Below, piece by piece: positions 1 to 6,039 of a DNA stretch of 7,708 bases. The stretch's first letter is position 1, and every line of letters begins with the position of its first letter. The notes beneath the pieces were generated by a model. That model worked only from the letters and a program-made list of their open reading frames with translations, did no database searches and had not been told where the DNA came from. The DNA is from Pseudomonadota bacterium. Its GTDB lineage: Bacteria; Pseudomonadota; Alphaproteobacteria; Rhizobiales; Hyphomicrobiaceae. The translations under genes were made by a program, and so were the position numbers. The stretch spans positions 1 to 7,708 of the forward strand of contig JAKAML010000053.1 in NCBI GenBank assembly GCA_021812845.1, read 5' to 3'.

Positions 1-1129
1 AGTGCTCTAGGGTCGACTTGCCGGCGGCACTCGGCCCGATCACTGCCAGGATCTGGCCGGCCTCGAGCTTGAGCGACGCGCCGTTCATCACCACCCGCTG
101 GGTGCCGGGCACCGCGACGGTCAGGTTCTCGACGGTGAGCGCCTTGGTCGGCGCCGGGAGCTGCAGCGGCTCGGACTGCTCGGGCAGGGTGCCGAGCACC
201 TGATCGAGGCGCTTGATGGCCTGCCGCGCGGCGACGAACGCCTTCCAGTGGGTGATCGCGATCTCGATCGGGGCCAGCGCGCGCGAGGCGGCGATCGAGC
301 AGGCGATGATGGCGCCGGCCGACATCTGGCCCTGCAGCGTCAGATAGGCGCCGAGCCCGAGCAGCGCCGACTGCAGCGTCATGCGGAACACCTTCGACAC
401 CGTCGACAGGCTGCCCACGGTGTCGCTGAGCTTCTCCTGGGCGACGAGGTGGCGCTCGCTGGCGTCGGTGAACTTGCGCATGATGCTGCCGCCGAAGCCC
501 ATGGCGCGCAGCACCTCGGCATTGCGCTGGGAGGCCTCCGCGATCGTCGTGCGCTCCTTGGCGGCGGCGGCGACGACCTTGGTCGGCTCCTGCACCAGCC
601 GCTCCGTCAGCGCGGTGACGAGCACCAGGAACAACATGCCGGCGAGCGTGACGAGGCCGAGCACGGGATGGAGCAGGAAGACGAAGGCGAGGTAGACCGG
701 CATCCACGGCATGTCGAGGATTGCGACGGGGCCCTGGCCGGCGAGGTAGTTGCGGATCTGGTCGACGTCGCGAATGGGCTGCATCGCGTCGGCCTGGTTG
801 CCGGTGTAGAACGGCAGGCGCATCACGGCGTCGTGGGCCTTGGGCGTCAGCCGGCGGTCGACGCGGTTGGCGAGCCGGATCATGACCTGGCTGCGCAGCA
901 CCTCGAGCCCGCCCTGGAAGACGAACATCAGCAGCGCCAGCACCGACAGGGCGACGAGCGTCGGGATGCTGCGGCCGGTCAGCACCCGGTCGTAGACCTG
1001 CATCATGTAGAACGAGCCGGTCAGCGCCAGAATATTGACGACGCCGGACATGACGGCCAGGGCAGGCACGATGGGCCTGAGCGTTCCCAGGGCCGTGCGG
1101 ACTTCGCTTCGGGTCGAACGCGTCTTCAC
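1..1129 (-). CDS. Type I secretion system permease/ATPase, PrtD/HasD class (partial, C-terminal part beyond left edge)
   Basis: This is the inner-membrane ABC exporter of a type I secretion system. It would energise direct export of a C-terminal-signal substrate, with a membrane-fusion protein and a TolC-like channel. About 376 residues are present; the family usually has 550-600. Hydrophobic segments lie near residues 20-43, 56-75, 134-153, 155-175 and 252-288. The stretch FYMMQVYDRVL (40-50) and WKAFVAARQA (295-304) are characteristic of PrtD-type exporters. The nucleotide-binding domain begins near 330, and its Walker A is seen as GPSAAGKST (365-373, Lys371). Q-loop, signature and Walker B would lie beyond the edge. 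No N-terminal C39 peptidase-like domain is present. The start is GTG at 1129, because GGGGAG lies nine bases upstream and an in-frame stop sits at 1157-1159. It follows the RTX gene by 150 bp on the same strand, so the RTX protein is the likely substrate. The last residues before the edge (Leu-Glu-His after Walker A) are unlike the usual Leu-Ala-Arg. Confidence 0.93.
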   Translation of the reverse strand, partial: MKTRSTRSEVRTALGTLRPIVPALAVMSGVVNILALTGSFYMMQVYDRVLTGRSIPTLVALSVLALLMFVFQGGLEVLRSQVMIRLANRVDRRLTPKAHDAVMRLPFYTGNQADAMQPIRDVDQIRNYLAGQGPVAILDMPWMPVYLAFVFLLHPVLGLVTLAGMLFLVLVTALTERLVQEPTKVVAAAAKERTTIAEASQRNAEVLRAMGFGGSIMRKFTDASERHLVAQEKLSDTVGSLSTVSKVFRMTLQSALLGLGAYLTLQGQMSAGAIIACSIAASRALAPIEIAITHWKAFVAARQAIKRLDQVLGTLPEQSEPLQLPAPTKALTVENLTVAVPGTQRVVMNGASLKLEAGQILAVIGPSAAGKSTLEH

Positions 1130-1227
1130 AGCAACAAACTCCCCGCACTGAGATCGTTAATCGAACTCGCCTTCGGTCGCCCTCTCGGCGTCGGCCCGCT
1201 ACGCCGCTAGCGGGTAATGGTGAATGC

Positions 1228-1259
1228 GACGGCCGCCGCGGCCTCGGCCGGCGGCTGTC
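1228..1259 (-). other. GC-rich hairpin between the RTX gene and the exporter gene
   Basis: On the transcribed (minus) strand, a perfect 7-bp stem GCCGCCG/CGGCGGC with a 10-nt loop is flanked by three more pairs after one C-A mismatch. No T-run follows, so it is not a classical factor-independent terminator. It could lower read-through or stabilise the upstream mRNA, setting the ratio of substrate to exporter. A 10-bp palindrome CCGCTAGCGG lies just downstream at 1204-1213. The structure is read directly from the sequence; the role is inference, and GC-rich DNA forms such stems often. Confidence 0.35.
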
Positions 1260-1279
1260 TCGAATCCGGCCGGCCTCCG

Positions 1280-4200
1280 TCAGCTCATCCTGCTTCCGAA
1301 CAGCTCGCAGTCGTGGTGCGTGTCACCGGGCCCGCCGATGCCTGTCGTGTCGATCGTGTCCGGCTCGTCGAGAGACAGCGCCGCCACGATCTCCGACTGC
1401 TCTGCAAAGATCGTGCAGGCCGAATAGTCGAGCCCGTCGGCATCCGCAAATAGGTGATCCGCGTCGTCGTCGCCCGATGCGTCGGCGAAGATCCGATCGA
1501 GATCCCCGAACTTGAAGCAGTCCGGGCCGAGCCCATACAACGCGGCGCCGTCGTCGTCGCCGTCCCAGTCGTCCGCATCCTGGTCGGGTTCGGCCGAGCG
1601 TTCGTCGTCGAGGTCGTCGAGGTCGTCGAAGTCGAAGCAGTCGACGGCGGCGACGCTGATCTCGCTGACGATGCCGAACGCGGCGGCGACGCTGGCCGCC
1701 GACAGCGACCCGTCGGCCGCGAGTTCGAACCGGCCGTCGCTGAACTCGAGCCGCTCGATGCTGCGGAGCGTGTCGGTGCCGTCGTTGCTGGCGGCCGAGG
1801 TGCCGCGGGCATGGGTGACGACGAAGCTGCCGTCGCCGCGCGCGGAAATGTCGTAATCGGCCGAGGCCCCGGAGAAGCGGGCCGTGTCCGTGCCGCCGCG
1901 GCCGTCGAGCGTGTCGTCGCCCTTGCCGCCGGTGAGGACATTGTCGCCGCGGTCGCCGAGCAGCGTGTCGTCGCCGAGGCCGCCTTCGGCGTTCTCGATG
2001 TCGCCCGTGGCGGTGAACTCGACACCGCCCTCCGAGCCGCGACTGTTCGTCTCGAGCCGGCCGATGAGATCCTCGACGCCGGTATCGAGAATCACGCTGC
2101 GCGAGATGCCGCGGATATCGATCTCGCCCTGCGGCACGGTGACGGCGTTGTTCGCGGCGTCGCTCCTGACGATGCCGCTCTCGAGATCCACGACGACCGC
2201 GCGCGTCTCGCCGCGATAGGAGATCGTGTCGTCGCCATCGCCGCCGGAAATGTAGTCGCGGCCGAAACCGCCCATCAGCAGGTCGTCGCCGTCGCCGCCG
2301 GAGAGGCGGTCGGTGCCCGAGCCGCCGAGCAGGGTATCGTCGCCGCCGCCGCCGTCGAGCGTGTCGTCGCCGGTTCCGCCGGTCAGCACGTCGTCGCCGA
2401 GCGCGCCGTAGAGCGTATCGAGGCTGCCGCGCCCGTCGACGATGTCGTCGCCGATGGTGCCGACGTGGGTATCGGCACCGGCGCCCTCGTCGCCGGCGAT
2501 GATGACGTCGTCGGGATTGCGGGTGTCGAGAATGCTGGCGCGGACGACGATGACCGGCGAGGTCGTCGCGACCGACGCGGAGTCGCCGTCCTTGCCCGAG
2601 CCCGAGGAGCCGGACCCGGACGACGACGTCTCGCGCATGACGACGACGACCCGCCCGTCGTCGAGGCCGACGACATTGGTGCCGTCGGTCTTCGATCCGC
2701 TGCCGCTCGTCGCGGCGGGCGTGACGTCGAAGGTGACGCCGACGGCGATCTGGGTGTCGCCGGCTGCGATGGCGTCGACGCTGAAGCGTTGGCCCTGGAT
2801 GGCCCCCGGCCCTTCGCCGTCGCTGGTCCAGGTCAGCACGATGGCATCGCCGTTCGCGCCGGCGACCGCGATGCTGACCTCGCCGGCGTCATCGTCGAGC
2901 TTCTTGAGCTCCTTGATGATCGGCTCGGACCAGTCGTTCGGGCCGAGCTGGCGCAGCAGCGCCGTCATGACGGCGATGCCGCTGGCGGCGGGACCGCCCG
3001 TTTCCTGCCAGGAGACGACGAGATCGCCGCTCGGCGTGCTCTCGATCGTCGGGCCGGTGCCGTCGCGGACCTTCTTGCCGGCGCCGACGGGGATCGAGAA
3101 CGTCTCGACCGTCACGCCGAGATCGTTGAAGATGCGGCCTTCGACCCGGTCGGTCGGTACCGGCTCGGCGACCTCGGGCTCGTCGTCCTCGGTCGCATCG
3201 AGCGTGGTCGCGACCCAGACGACCGCGATGCCGTCGTCGTCGGTTACGGTGATCGCCGGGGCGCGGCCGAAGCCGAGATCCGCCGCCCCGTCGTCGCCGT
3301 CGCCGGCCGTGCCGTCGAGCCCCGTCGCGGTCAGCCGCGGGGCTTCGGCGTCGTCGACGTCGAGGCGCTGCAGGTGGATGCGGCCGTCCTGCCCGTTCTC
3401 CCCGGCGGCCGCGGTGGAGGAATCGACCCAGACCACAGACAGTCCGTTGCCCGACGCGCCGCCCGCGATCGCGACGTCGGAGATGGTGCTGCCGGCGCCG
3501 ATGGCCGTCGTGGCACTCGTCCCCCCGTCGGAGGCGACGAGATGAACGCGGATGGAGCTCGCTGCCTGTCCGTCGTCGGACGCGGCATAGGCGACCGCGA
3601 TCCGCTCGCCGGAGGTATCGATGGCGATCTGCGTCGCGCCGCTGACCGCGCCGTCGGCGATGACGGCGGGAGCGGTCGCCTGTCCGAGCATGTCGACGGT
3701 CGCGATGGCGATTACGCCGTCGTCGGCCCAGCCGATGGCGAATCCGCCGTCGCGGGTGGCGACGCCGACCGGCTGGCCGGGGGCCGTGCCGCTGCCTTCG
3801 GAGACGGTGACGGTGTTCTCGATCGTGCCGTCCGCGTTGCGCGTCAGCCCCCAGGCCGTCGGGGTGCCGTCGTACTCGGCCCCCACGTTGCGCTCGGTCG
3901 GCAGCCGGTAGAGGTCCGTCGATTGCAGCGTCGTGTGGGTGGAGGTGTCGAGATCGGCGATATCGGCGCCGCTCTCGAGCGCTGTGACGTAGCCTCTGTC
4001 GCCTTCCAGGAACTGGTACTGCTCGATCTCGGACGCCTGATCGACGCCCTCGAATCCCGGCGTCTCACGGTCGATATGCGTGCCCTTGTCGCTCTTGGCG
4101 TGGACCACCGTGTAGGAACCGTCGCCGTTGACGGTGATCGAGTAGTCGTCTCGGCTGCCGACGAAGACCGCGGTATCGACCGAGGGCGATGCTGCGTGGC

Positions 4201-5614
4201 CGCCGCCGATCAGGCGATCGTCGTCGCCGAGGCCGACGAGCACGTTGTCGCCCTGTCCGCCCGAGATCACGTCCGCCCGCTCGCCGCCGAGAATCACGTC
4301 GTCGCGGTCGGTGCCGATGAGGACGTTGGCGCTTTCGCGGTCGCCGACGATGAGGGTCGCGTCCTCGACGATGCCGGCGTGGATGCTCGACGGGATGCGG
4401 TGTGCCGCCGTCTCGATGCCGGCCGCCGCGGCCGTGTCGTTCGCCTCGCCGCCACCGCCCGTGGAAGCGTCCGTGACCGCGACGGCGTCCGCCGACGAAG
4501 GCGCGGCACTGGTGCGCGCGCCGGCCGCATCGGCGCCGGCTCCTGCATCCTCGGCATCGGCATCGAGATCGATAGCGATCGTCTCGAACGCGCCGCCCGA
4601 GGGAAGTGGATAGGCGATGGTCACGGCGTCGTGGTCCGCCGACCAGCCGAGAACCTTGATGTCCGCGTCGATGCGGAAGCCCGGCTTGACCGGCGTCGGC
4701 GGAAGATCCCGCGTCGACCACGACGCATCTCCGTCGGCGTCGAACAGGCGGCCCTGCAGCACGATCACGCCGCTGATGGAGACCGCCCACAACAGCGCGA
4801 AGCCGTCGCGGCCGGTGTCGAGCAGGCGATGGCGCTGCTCGGCGGGCAGCGTGGTCACGTTCTGCAACAGCGCATTCAGGCGGTCGGCCGCCGGCGCGGG
4901 CGCGACGTCGTCGATCGCGTCCGACGCCGTGCCGGCCGCTCCGTCCGTGGTCGCCGGATAGGCCTTGCCCTGCAGGTGCCCGTCGGCATCGATCCAGGTC
5001 ACGATGGTGTCGCCGCGGACGAACCCGAGTGCCTGGGCGTCGCGGCCGATGGCGCCGCCGCGGCCCGTGCCGCCCTCGTCGCCGACCCACACCGTGTTGT
5101 CGTTGGCCGAAGCCAGCGCGCTGGGGGCGAGGCGCACGACGTTGGAGCCGTCCTGGCCGATGGCGAGGGCGGTTCCGTCGCGTCCGGGGAGGACGTCGAA
5201 GCGCTTCAGCATCACGCGGCCGTAGACCGGGGTGTCCGCCGAGGGCGCGGATGCGGAGCCGGCCGCGTCGGCGCCCGGCTCGATCCAGGCGATCGGCGGC
5301 GCGACGGGTCCGTCGGGAATGCTCACGGGAACGAGCGCCGCCGCCGCGTCGTCGAAGGTCAGCGTCGTGACCGCGGTCGAGAACGCGGCGAACGTGAAGT
5401 TGTCGTTCGAAAGACGTTGATCGACCGCCTGCGGCACGAAGGGCGAGGCACCACCGGCCAGCACGCCCGCGGGCGGCGGCACCCAGGTGATCGAAGCAGC
5501 CAGATCGGCGAGGAGGATCAGGTCCGTGCGCGGAAGATGGCCATCGGCCGGGTCGGCTGCGGCACTGCCGCGGATCGCATCGTCGAGCCAGCCATAGGAA
5601 CCGTCGGCAGACAC
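1280..5614 (-). CDS. Large RTX (hemolysin-type calcium-binding) protein with propeller-like repeats and a Cys-containing acidic tail; probable T1SS substrate
   Basis: This is a 1444-residue protein (1454 if the GTG at 5644 is used). I prefer GTG 5614, because GGAG lies eight bases upstream while 5644 has only a weak site. Numbers below count from 5614. There is no Sec signal peptide. Short beta-strand/Trp repeats occur at about 44-335 (W44, W110, W207, W276, Y335), followed by an Ala/Asp/Thr/Gly-rich linker at 351-400. RTX block 1 has four nonapeptides (434-469), and a beta domain follows (480-543). Seven further Trp-type repeats run from about 620 to 1033. RTX block 2 has nine uninterrupted nonapeptides (1052-1132), then an insertion, then RTX block 3 with three (1211-1237), then a second copy of the beta domain (1243-1297). 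The tail (1315-1444) is strongly acidic. RTX nonapeptides bind Ca2+ and fold as beta-rolls after export, and the neighbouring PrtD-type exporter supports type I secretion. No protease, lipase or acyltransferase motif was seen, so adhesin, matrix or surface-layer roles are possible but unproven. Confidence 0.93.
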   Translation of the reverse strand: MSADGSYGWLDDAIRGSAAADPADGHLPRTDLILLADLAASITWVPPPAGVLAGGASPFVPQAVDQRLSNDNFTFAAFSTAVTTLTFDDAAAALVPVSIPDGPVAPPIAWIEPGADAAGSASAPSADTPVYGRVMLKRFDVLPGRDGTALAIGQDGSNVVRLAPSALASANDNTVWVGDEGGTGRGGAIGRDAQALGFVRGDTIVTWIDADGHLQGKAYPATTDGAAGTASDAIDDVAPAPAADRLNALLQNVTTLPAEQRHRLLDTGRDGFALLWAVSISGVIVLQGRLFDADGDASWSTRDLPPTPVKPGFRIDADIKVLGWSADHDAVTIAYPLPSGGAFETIAIDLDADAEDAGAGADAAGARTSAAPSSADAVAVTDASTGGGGEANDTAAAAGIETAAHRIPSSIHAGIVEDATLIVGDRESANVLIGTDRDDVILGGERADVISGGQGDNVLVGLGDDDRLIGGGHAASPSVDTAVFVGSRDDYSITVNGDGSYTVVHAKSDKGTHIDRETPGFEGVDQASEIEQYQFLEGDRGYVTALESGADIADLDTSTHTTLQSTDLYRLPTERNVGAEYDGTPTAWGLTRNADGTIENTVTVSEGSGTAPGQPVGVATRDGGFAIGWADDGVIAIATVDMLGQATAPAVIADGAVSGATQIAIDTSGERIAVAYAASDDGQAASSIRVHLVASDGGTSATTAIGAGSTISDVAIAGGASGNGLSVVWVDSSTAAAGENGQDGRIHLQRLDVDDAEAPRLTATGLDGTAGDGDDGAADLGFGRAPAITVTDDDGIAVVWVATTLDATEDDEPEVAEPVPTDRVEGRIFNDLGVTVETFSIPVGAGKKVRDGTGPTIESTPSGDLVVSWQETGGPAASGIAVMTALLRQLGPNDWSEPIIKELKKLDDDAGEVSIAVAGANGDAIVLTWTSDGEGPGAIQGQRFSVDAIAAGDTQIAVGVTFDVTPAATSGSGSKTDGTNVVGLDDGRVVVVMRETSSSGSGSSGSGKDGDSASVATTSPVIVVRASILDTRNPDDVIIAGDEGAGADTHVGTIGDDIVDGRGSLDTLYGALGDDVLTGGTGDDTLDGGGGDDTLLGGSGTDRLSGGDGDDLLMGGFGRDYISGGDGDDTISYRGETRAVVVDLESGIVRSDAANNAVTVPQGEIDIRGISRSVILDTGVEDLIGRLETNSRGSEGGVEFTATGDIENAEGGLGDDTLLGDRGDNVLTGGKGDDTLDGRGGTDTARFSGASADYDISARGDGSFVVTHARGTSAASNDGTDTLRSIERLEFSDGRFELAADGSLSAASVAAAFGIVSEISVAAVDCFDFDDLDDLDDERSAEPDQDADDWDGDDDGAALYGLGPDCFKFGDLDRIFADASGDDDADHLFADADGLDYSACTIFAEQSEIVAALSLDEPDTIDTTGIGGPGDTHHDCELFGSRMS
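1283..1672 (-). other. Acidic C-terminal tail of the RTX protein with four C-x-x-F motifs
   Basis: The last 130 residues hold the only cysteines of the protein: CFDF, CFKF, CTIF and CELF at Cys1326, 1366, 1400 and 1436 (spacings 40, 34, 36). Three are preceded by Asp, and the first two share D-C-F-x-F-x-D-L-D. Asp and Glu dominate the segment between them. T1SS export signals lie in the C-terminal 50-60 residues, so this tail must include or overlap the signal. Cysteines are rare in RTX proteins, so the arrangement looks functional. Metal, disulfide or surface attachment roles are inference. Confidence 0.7.
1604..1630 (-). repeat. Three tandem 9-bp units in the acidic tail
   Basis: On the plus strand the unit gtcgtcgag occurs twice, followed by a third copy that differs only in its last base. 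On the coding strand this encodes Asp-Asp-Leu units directly after the first C-x-x-F motif. Because the unit is a multiple of three, slippage would add or remove Asp-Asp-Leu without breaking the frame. Confidence 0.75.
1724..1888 (-). repeat. Second copy of an internal beta domain in the RTX protein
   Basis: This encodes residues 1243-1297 (numbered from GTG 5614), beginning DTARFSG and ending near LEFSDGR. It is related to residues 480-543: 15 of the first 28 positions are identical, including D-T-A-x-F-x-G, D-Y-x-I, G-D-G-S and V-x-H-A. Modules of this pattern commonly follow RTX blocks in type I secreted proteins. Its function is not known to me. Confidence 0.75.
1904..1984 (-). repeat. 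RTX block 3, three nonapeptides
   Basis: Three consecutive 27-bp units encode GGLGDDTLL, GDRGDNVLT and GGKGDDTLD. They fit the G-G-x-G-x-D-x-L-x consensus for Ca2+-binding beta-rolls. The block lies directly before the second copy of the internal beta domain. Confidence 0.9.
2219..2461 (-). repeat. RTX block 2, nine uninterrupted nonapeptides
   Basis: This is exactly nine 27-bp units (243 bp), from GTIGDDIVD to GGDGDDTIS. Seven of the nine carry the Gly-x-Gly-x-Asp core or a close variant with Asp at the calcium-ligand position. It is the longest RTX run in the protein and the strongest evidence for calcium-dependent extracellular folding. Confidence 0.93.
3986..4177 (-). repeat. First copy of the internal beta domain in the RTX protein
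   Basis: This encodes residues 480-543 (numbered from GTG 5614), beginning DTAVFVG and passing through NGDGSYTVVHAK to the IEQYQFLEGDRG region. It pairs with the copy at 1724-1888 but has a longer loop after the H-A-K/R position. Both copies sit immediately C-terminal to an RTX block, so block plus domain looks like a duplicated cassette. Confidence 0.75.
4208..4315 (-). repeat. RTX block 1, four nonapeptides
   Basis: Four 27-bp units encode GTDRDDVIL, GGERADVIS, GGQGDNVLV and GLGDDDRLI. They are more degenerate than block 2 but keep the Asp and the aliphatic residues of the consensus. The block lies in the middle of the protein, unlike in classical RTX toxins where repeats cluster near the C-terminus. 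Confidence 0.85.
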
Positions 5615-5622
5615 AGAACGCA

Positions 5623-5626
5623 CTCC
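5623..5626 (-). promoter_or_regulatory. Ribosome binding site deciding the RTX start
   Basis: On the minus strand GGAG lies eight bases before the GTG at 5612-5614. The longer possible start (GTG at 5642-5644) has only a GGA-like trinucleotide at poor spacing. The shorter start drops the ten residues MESRLLGVRS. Confidence 0.55.
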
Positions 5627-5698
5627 GAGTAATCGACTTTCCACACCAGTCCGACGCGTGATCGGCTACCGCTCAGATCACTGTATGAGCACTCGTTG

Positions 5699-5715
5699 TC
5701 GCCGTGTCACGGCGA
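5699..5715. promoter_or_regulatory. Perfect 17-bp palindrome, candidate operator
   Basis: TCGCCGTG-T-CACGGCGA has two 8-bp arms around one central base, with one more matching pair two positions further out. It lies 85-101 bp before the RTX GTG at 5614. The single-base centre favours binding of a dimeric protein over an RNA hairpin. The regulator is unknown. Confidence 0.45.
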
Positions 5716-5803
5716 GACGCCATGGTCTTGCCGTAACAACAGAATCGCGCAGAAGCTGGAAATCCGCCTGTCCGCTCGCTCCACGGGTCCACACCGTGTC
5801 CTC

Positions 5804-5832
5804 AAAATTCCACCGTGCGTCATTTTACGCAA
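5804..5832 (-). promoter_or_regulatory. Weak sigma-70-like promoter candidate for the RTX gene
   Basis: On the minus strand TTGCGT (5827-5832) and AATTTT (5804-5809) are separated by 17 bases. Each matches the consensus at only three of six positions. The TGCGT/ACGCA inverted repeat (5816-5831) overlaps the -35 region and spacer, so a repressor could bind here. The leader to GTG 5614 would be about 180 nt. Confidence 0.25.
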
Positions 5833-5999
5833 CGTCCTTCTGCCCCGGTTGCGTCGCGTCATTGGTCCCCCCGACCCTAGACCTTGGTCTGGATCCATTT
5901 TCAGACGAAGGTCGGAGCGCAGCCCGATATGGGCCAGATATGGCATGGACACGCCCGTTGCGTTCGTGAGTTGGAACTAAGACGCGGCATGGACGTGTT

Positions 6000-6027
6000 G
6001 TTATAACACGCTGTATTAAAATGCAAA
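6000..6027 (-). promoter_or_regulatory. AT-rich promoter candidate just after the MFS stop codon
   Basis: On the minus strand TTTGCA (6022-6027, four of six) and TATAAC (6000-6005, five of six) are separated by 16 bases. Both lie in an AT-rich island (about 5998-6036) that stands out in this GC-rich DNA. The -10 lies inside an inverted repeat, CGTGTT/AACACG (5994-6010). Transcription from here would give a leader of about 380 nt before the RTX gene. The island could also serve as a binding site for an AT-preferring nucleoid protein. Confidence 0.35.
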
Positions 6028-6039
6028 AATATAATTGGA

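Larger units (their letters stand above)
5615..6039. other. Non-coding regulatory stretch upstream of the RTX gene
   Basis: This lies between the stop of the MFS gene and the RTX start. I see no convincing gene: the short open frames here have no recognisable protein character or good ribosome sites. The stretch is richer in A+T than the flanking genes, and most of its small dyads fall here. Examples are GTGATC/GATCAC arms at 5658-5681, a 17-bp palindrome at 5699-5715, TGCGT/ACGCA arms at 5816-5831, an 8-bp direct repeat gcgtcatt at 5817-5824 and 5856-5863, and AGACC-TT-GGTCT at 5879-5890. The density fits a regulated promoter region with a long leader. Confidence 0.6.

Noticed and set aside
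1..25. Resemblance of the first bases to a cloning-vector polylinker (ctctag next to gtcgac)
   Set aside because: The bases encode the expected Walker A residues Gly-Lys-Ser-Thr-Leu, so the match is explained by coding sequence.
248..1210. A 320-codon plus-strand open frame opposite the exporter
   Set aside because: It is rich in Gln, His, Arg and Gly with no membrane or domain pattern, while the minus strand encodes a recognisable PrtD-type exporter.
2219..2461. Regular 27-bp units that could look like a CRISPR-type array
   Set aside because: The units are contiguous, in frame and encode RTX nonapeptides; there are no unique spacers.
1454..5632. A 1392-codon open frame on the plus strand, antisense to almost the whole RTX gene
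   Set aside because: The minus frame has clear RTX nonapeptides and domains. The plus frame gives an Arg/Ala/Val/Asp-rich protein without motifs, which is expected opposite a GC-rich, Asp/Gly/Val/Ala-rich gene with few stop-generating codons.
5658..5980. Short open frames of 81-103 codons in the region upstream of the RTX gene
   Set aside because: They overlap each other on both strands, lack ribosome sites and recognisable character, and lie where promoter-like elements cluster.
5994..6010. Rho-independent terminator of the MFS gene
   Set aside because: The stem is only six pairs, AT-containing, and is followed by TCCATGCC rather than a T-run.
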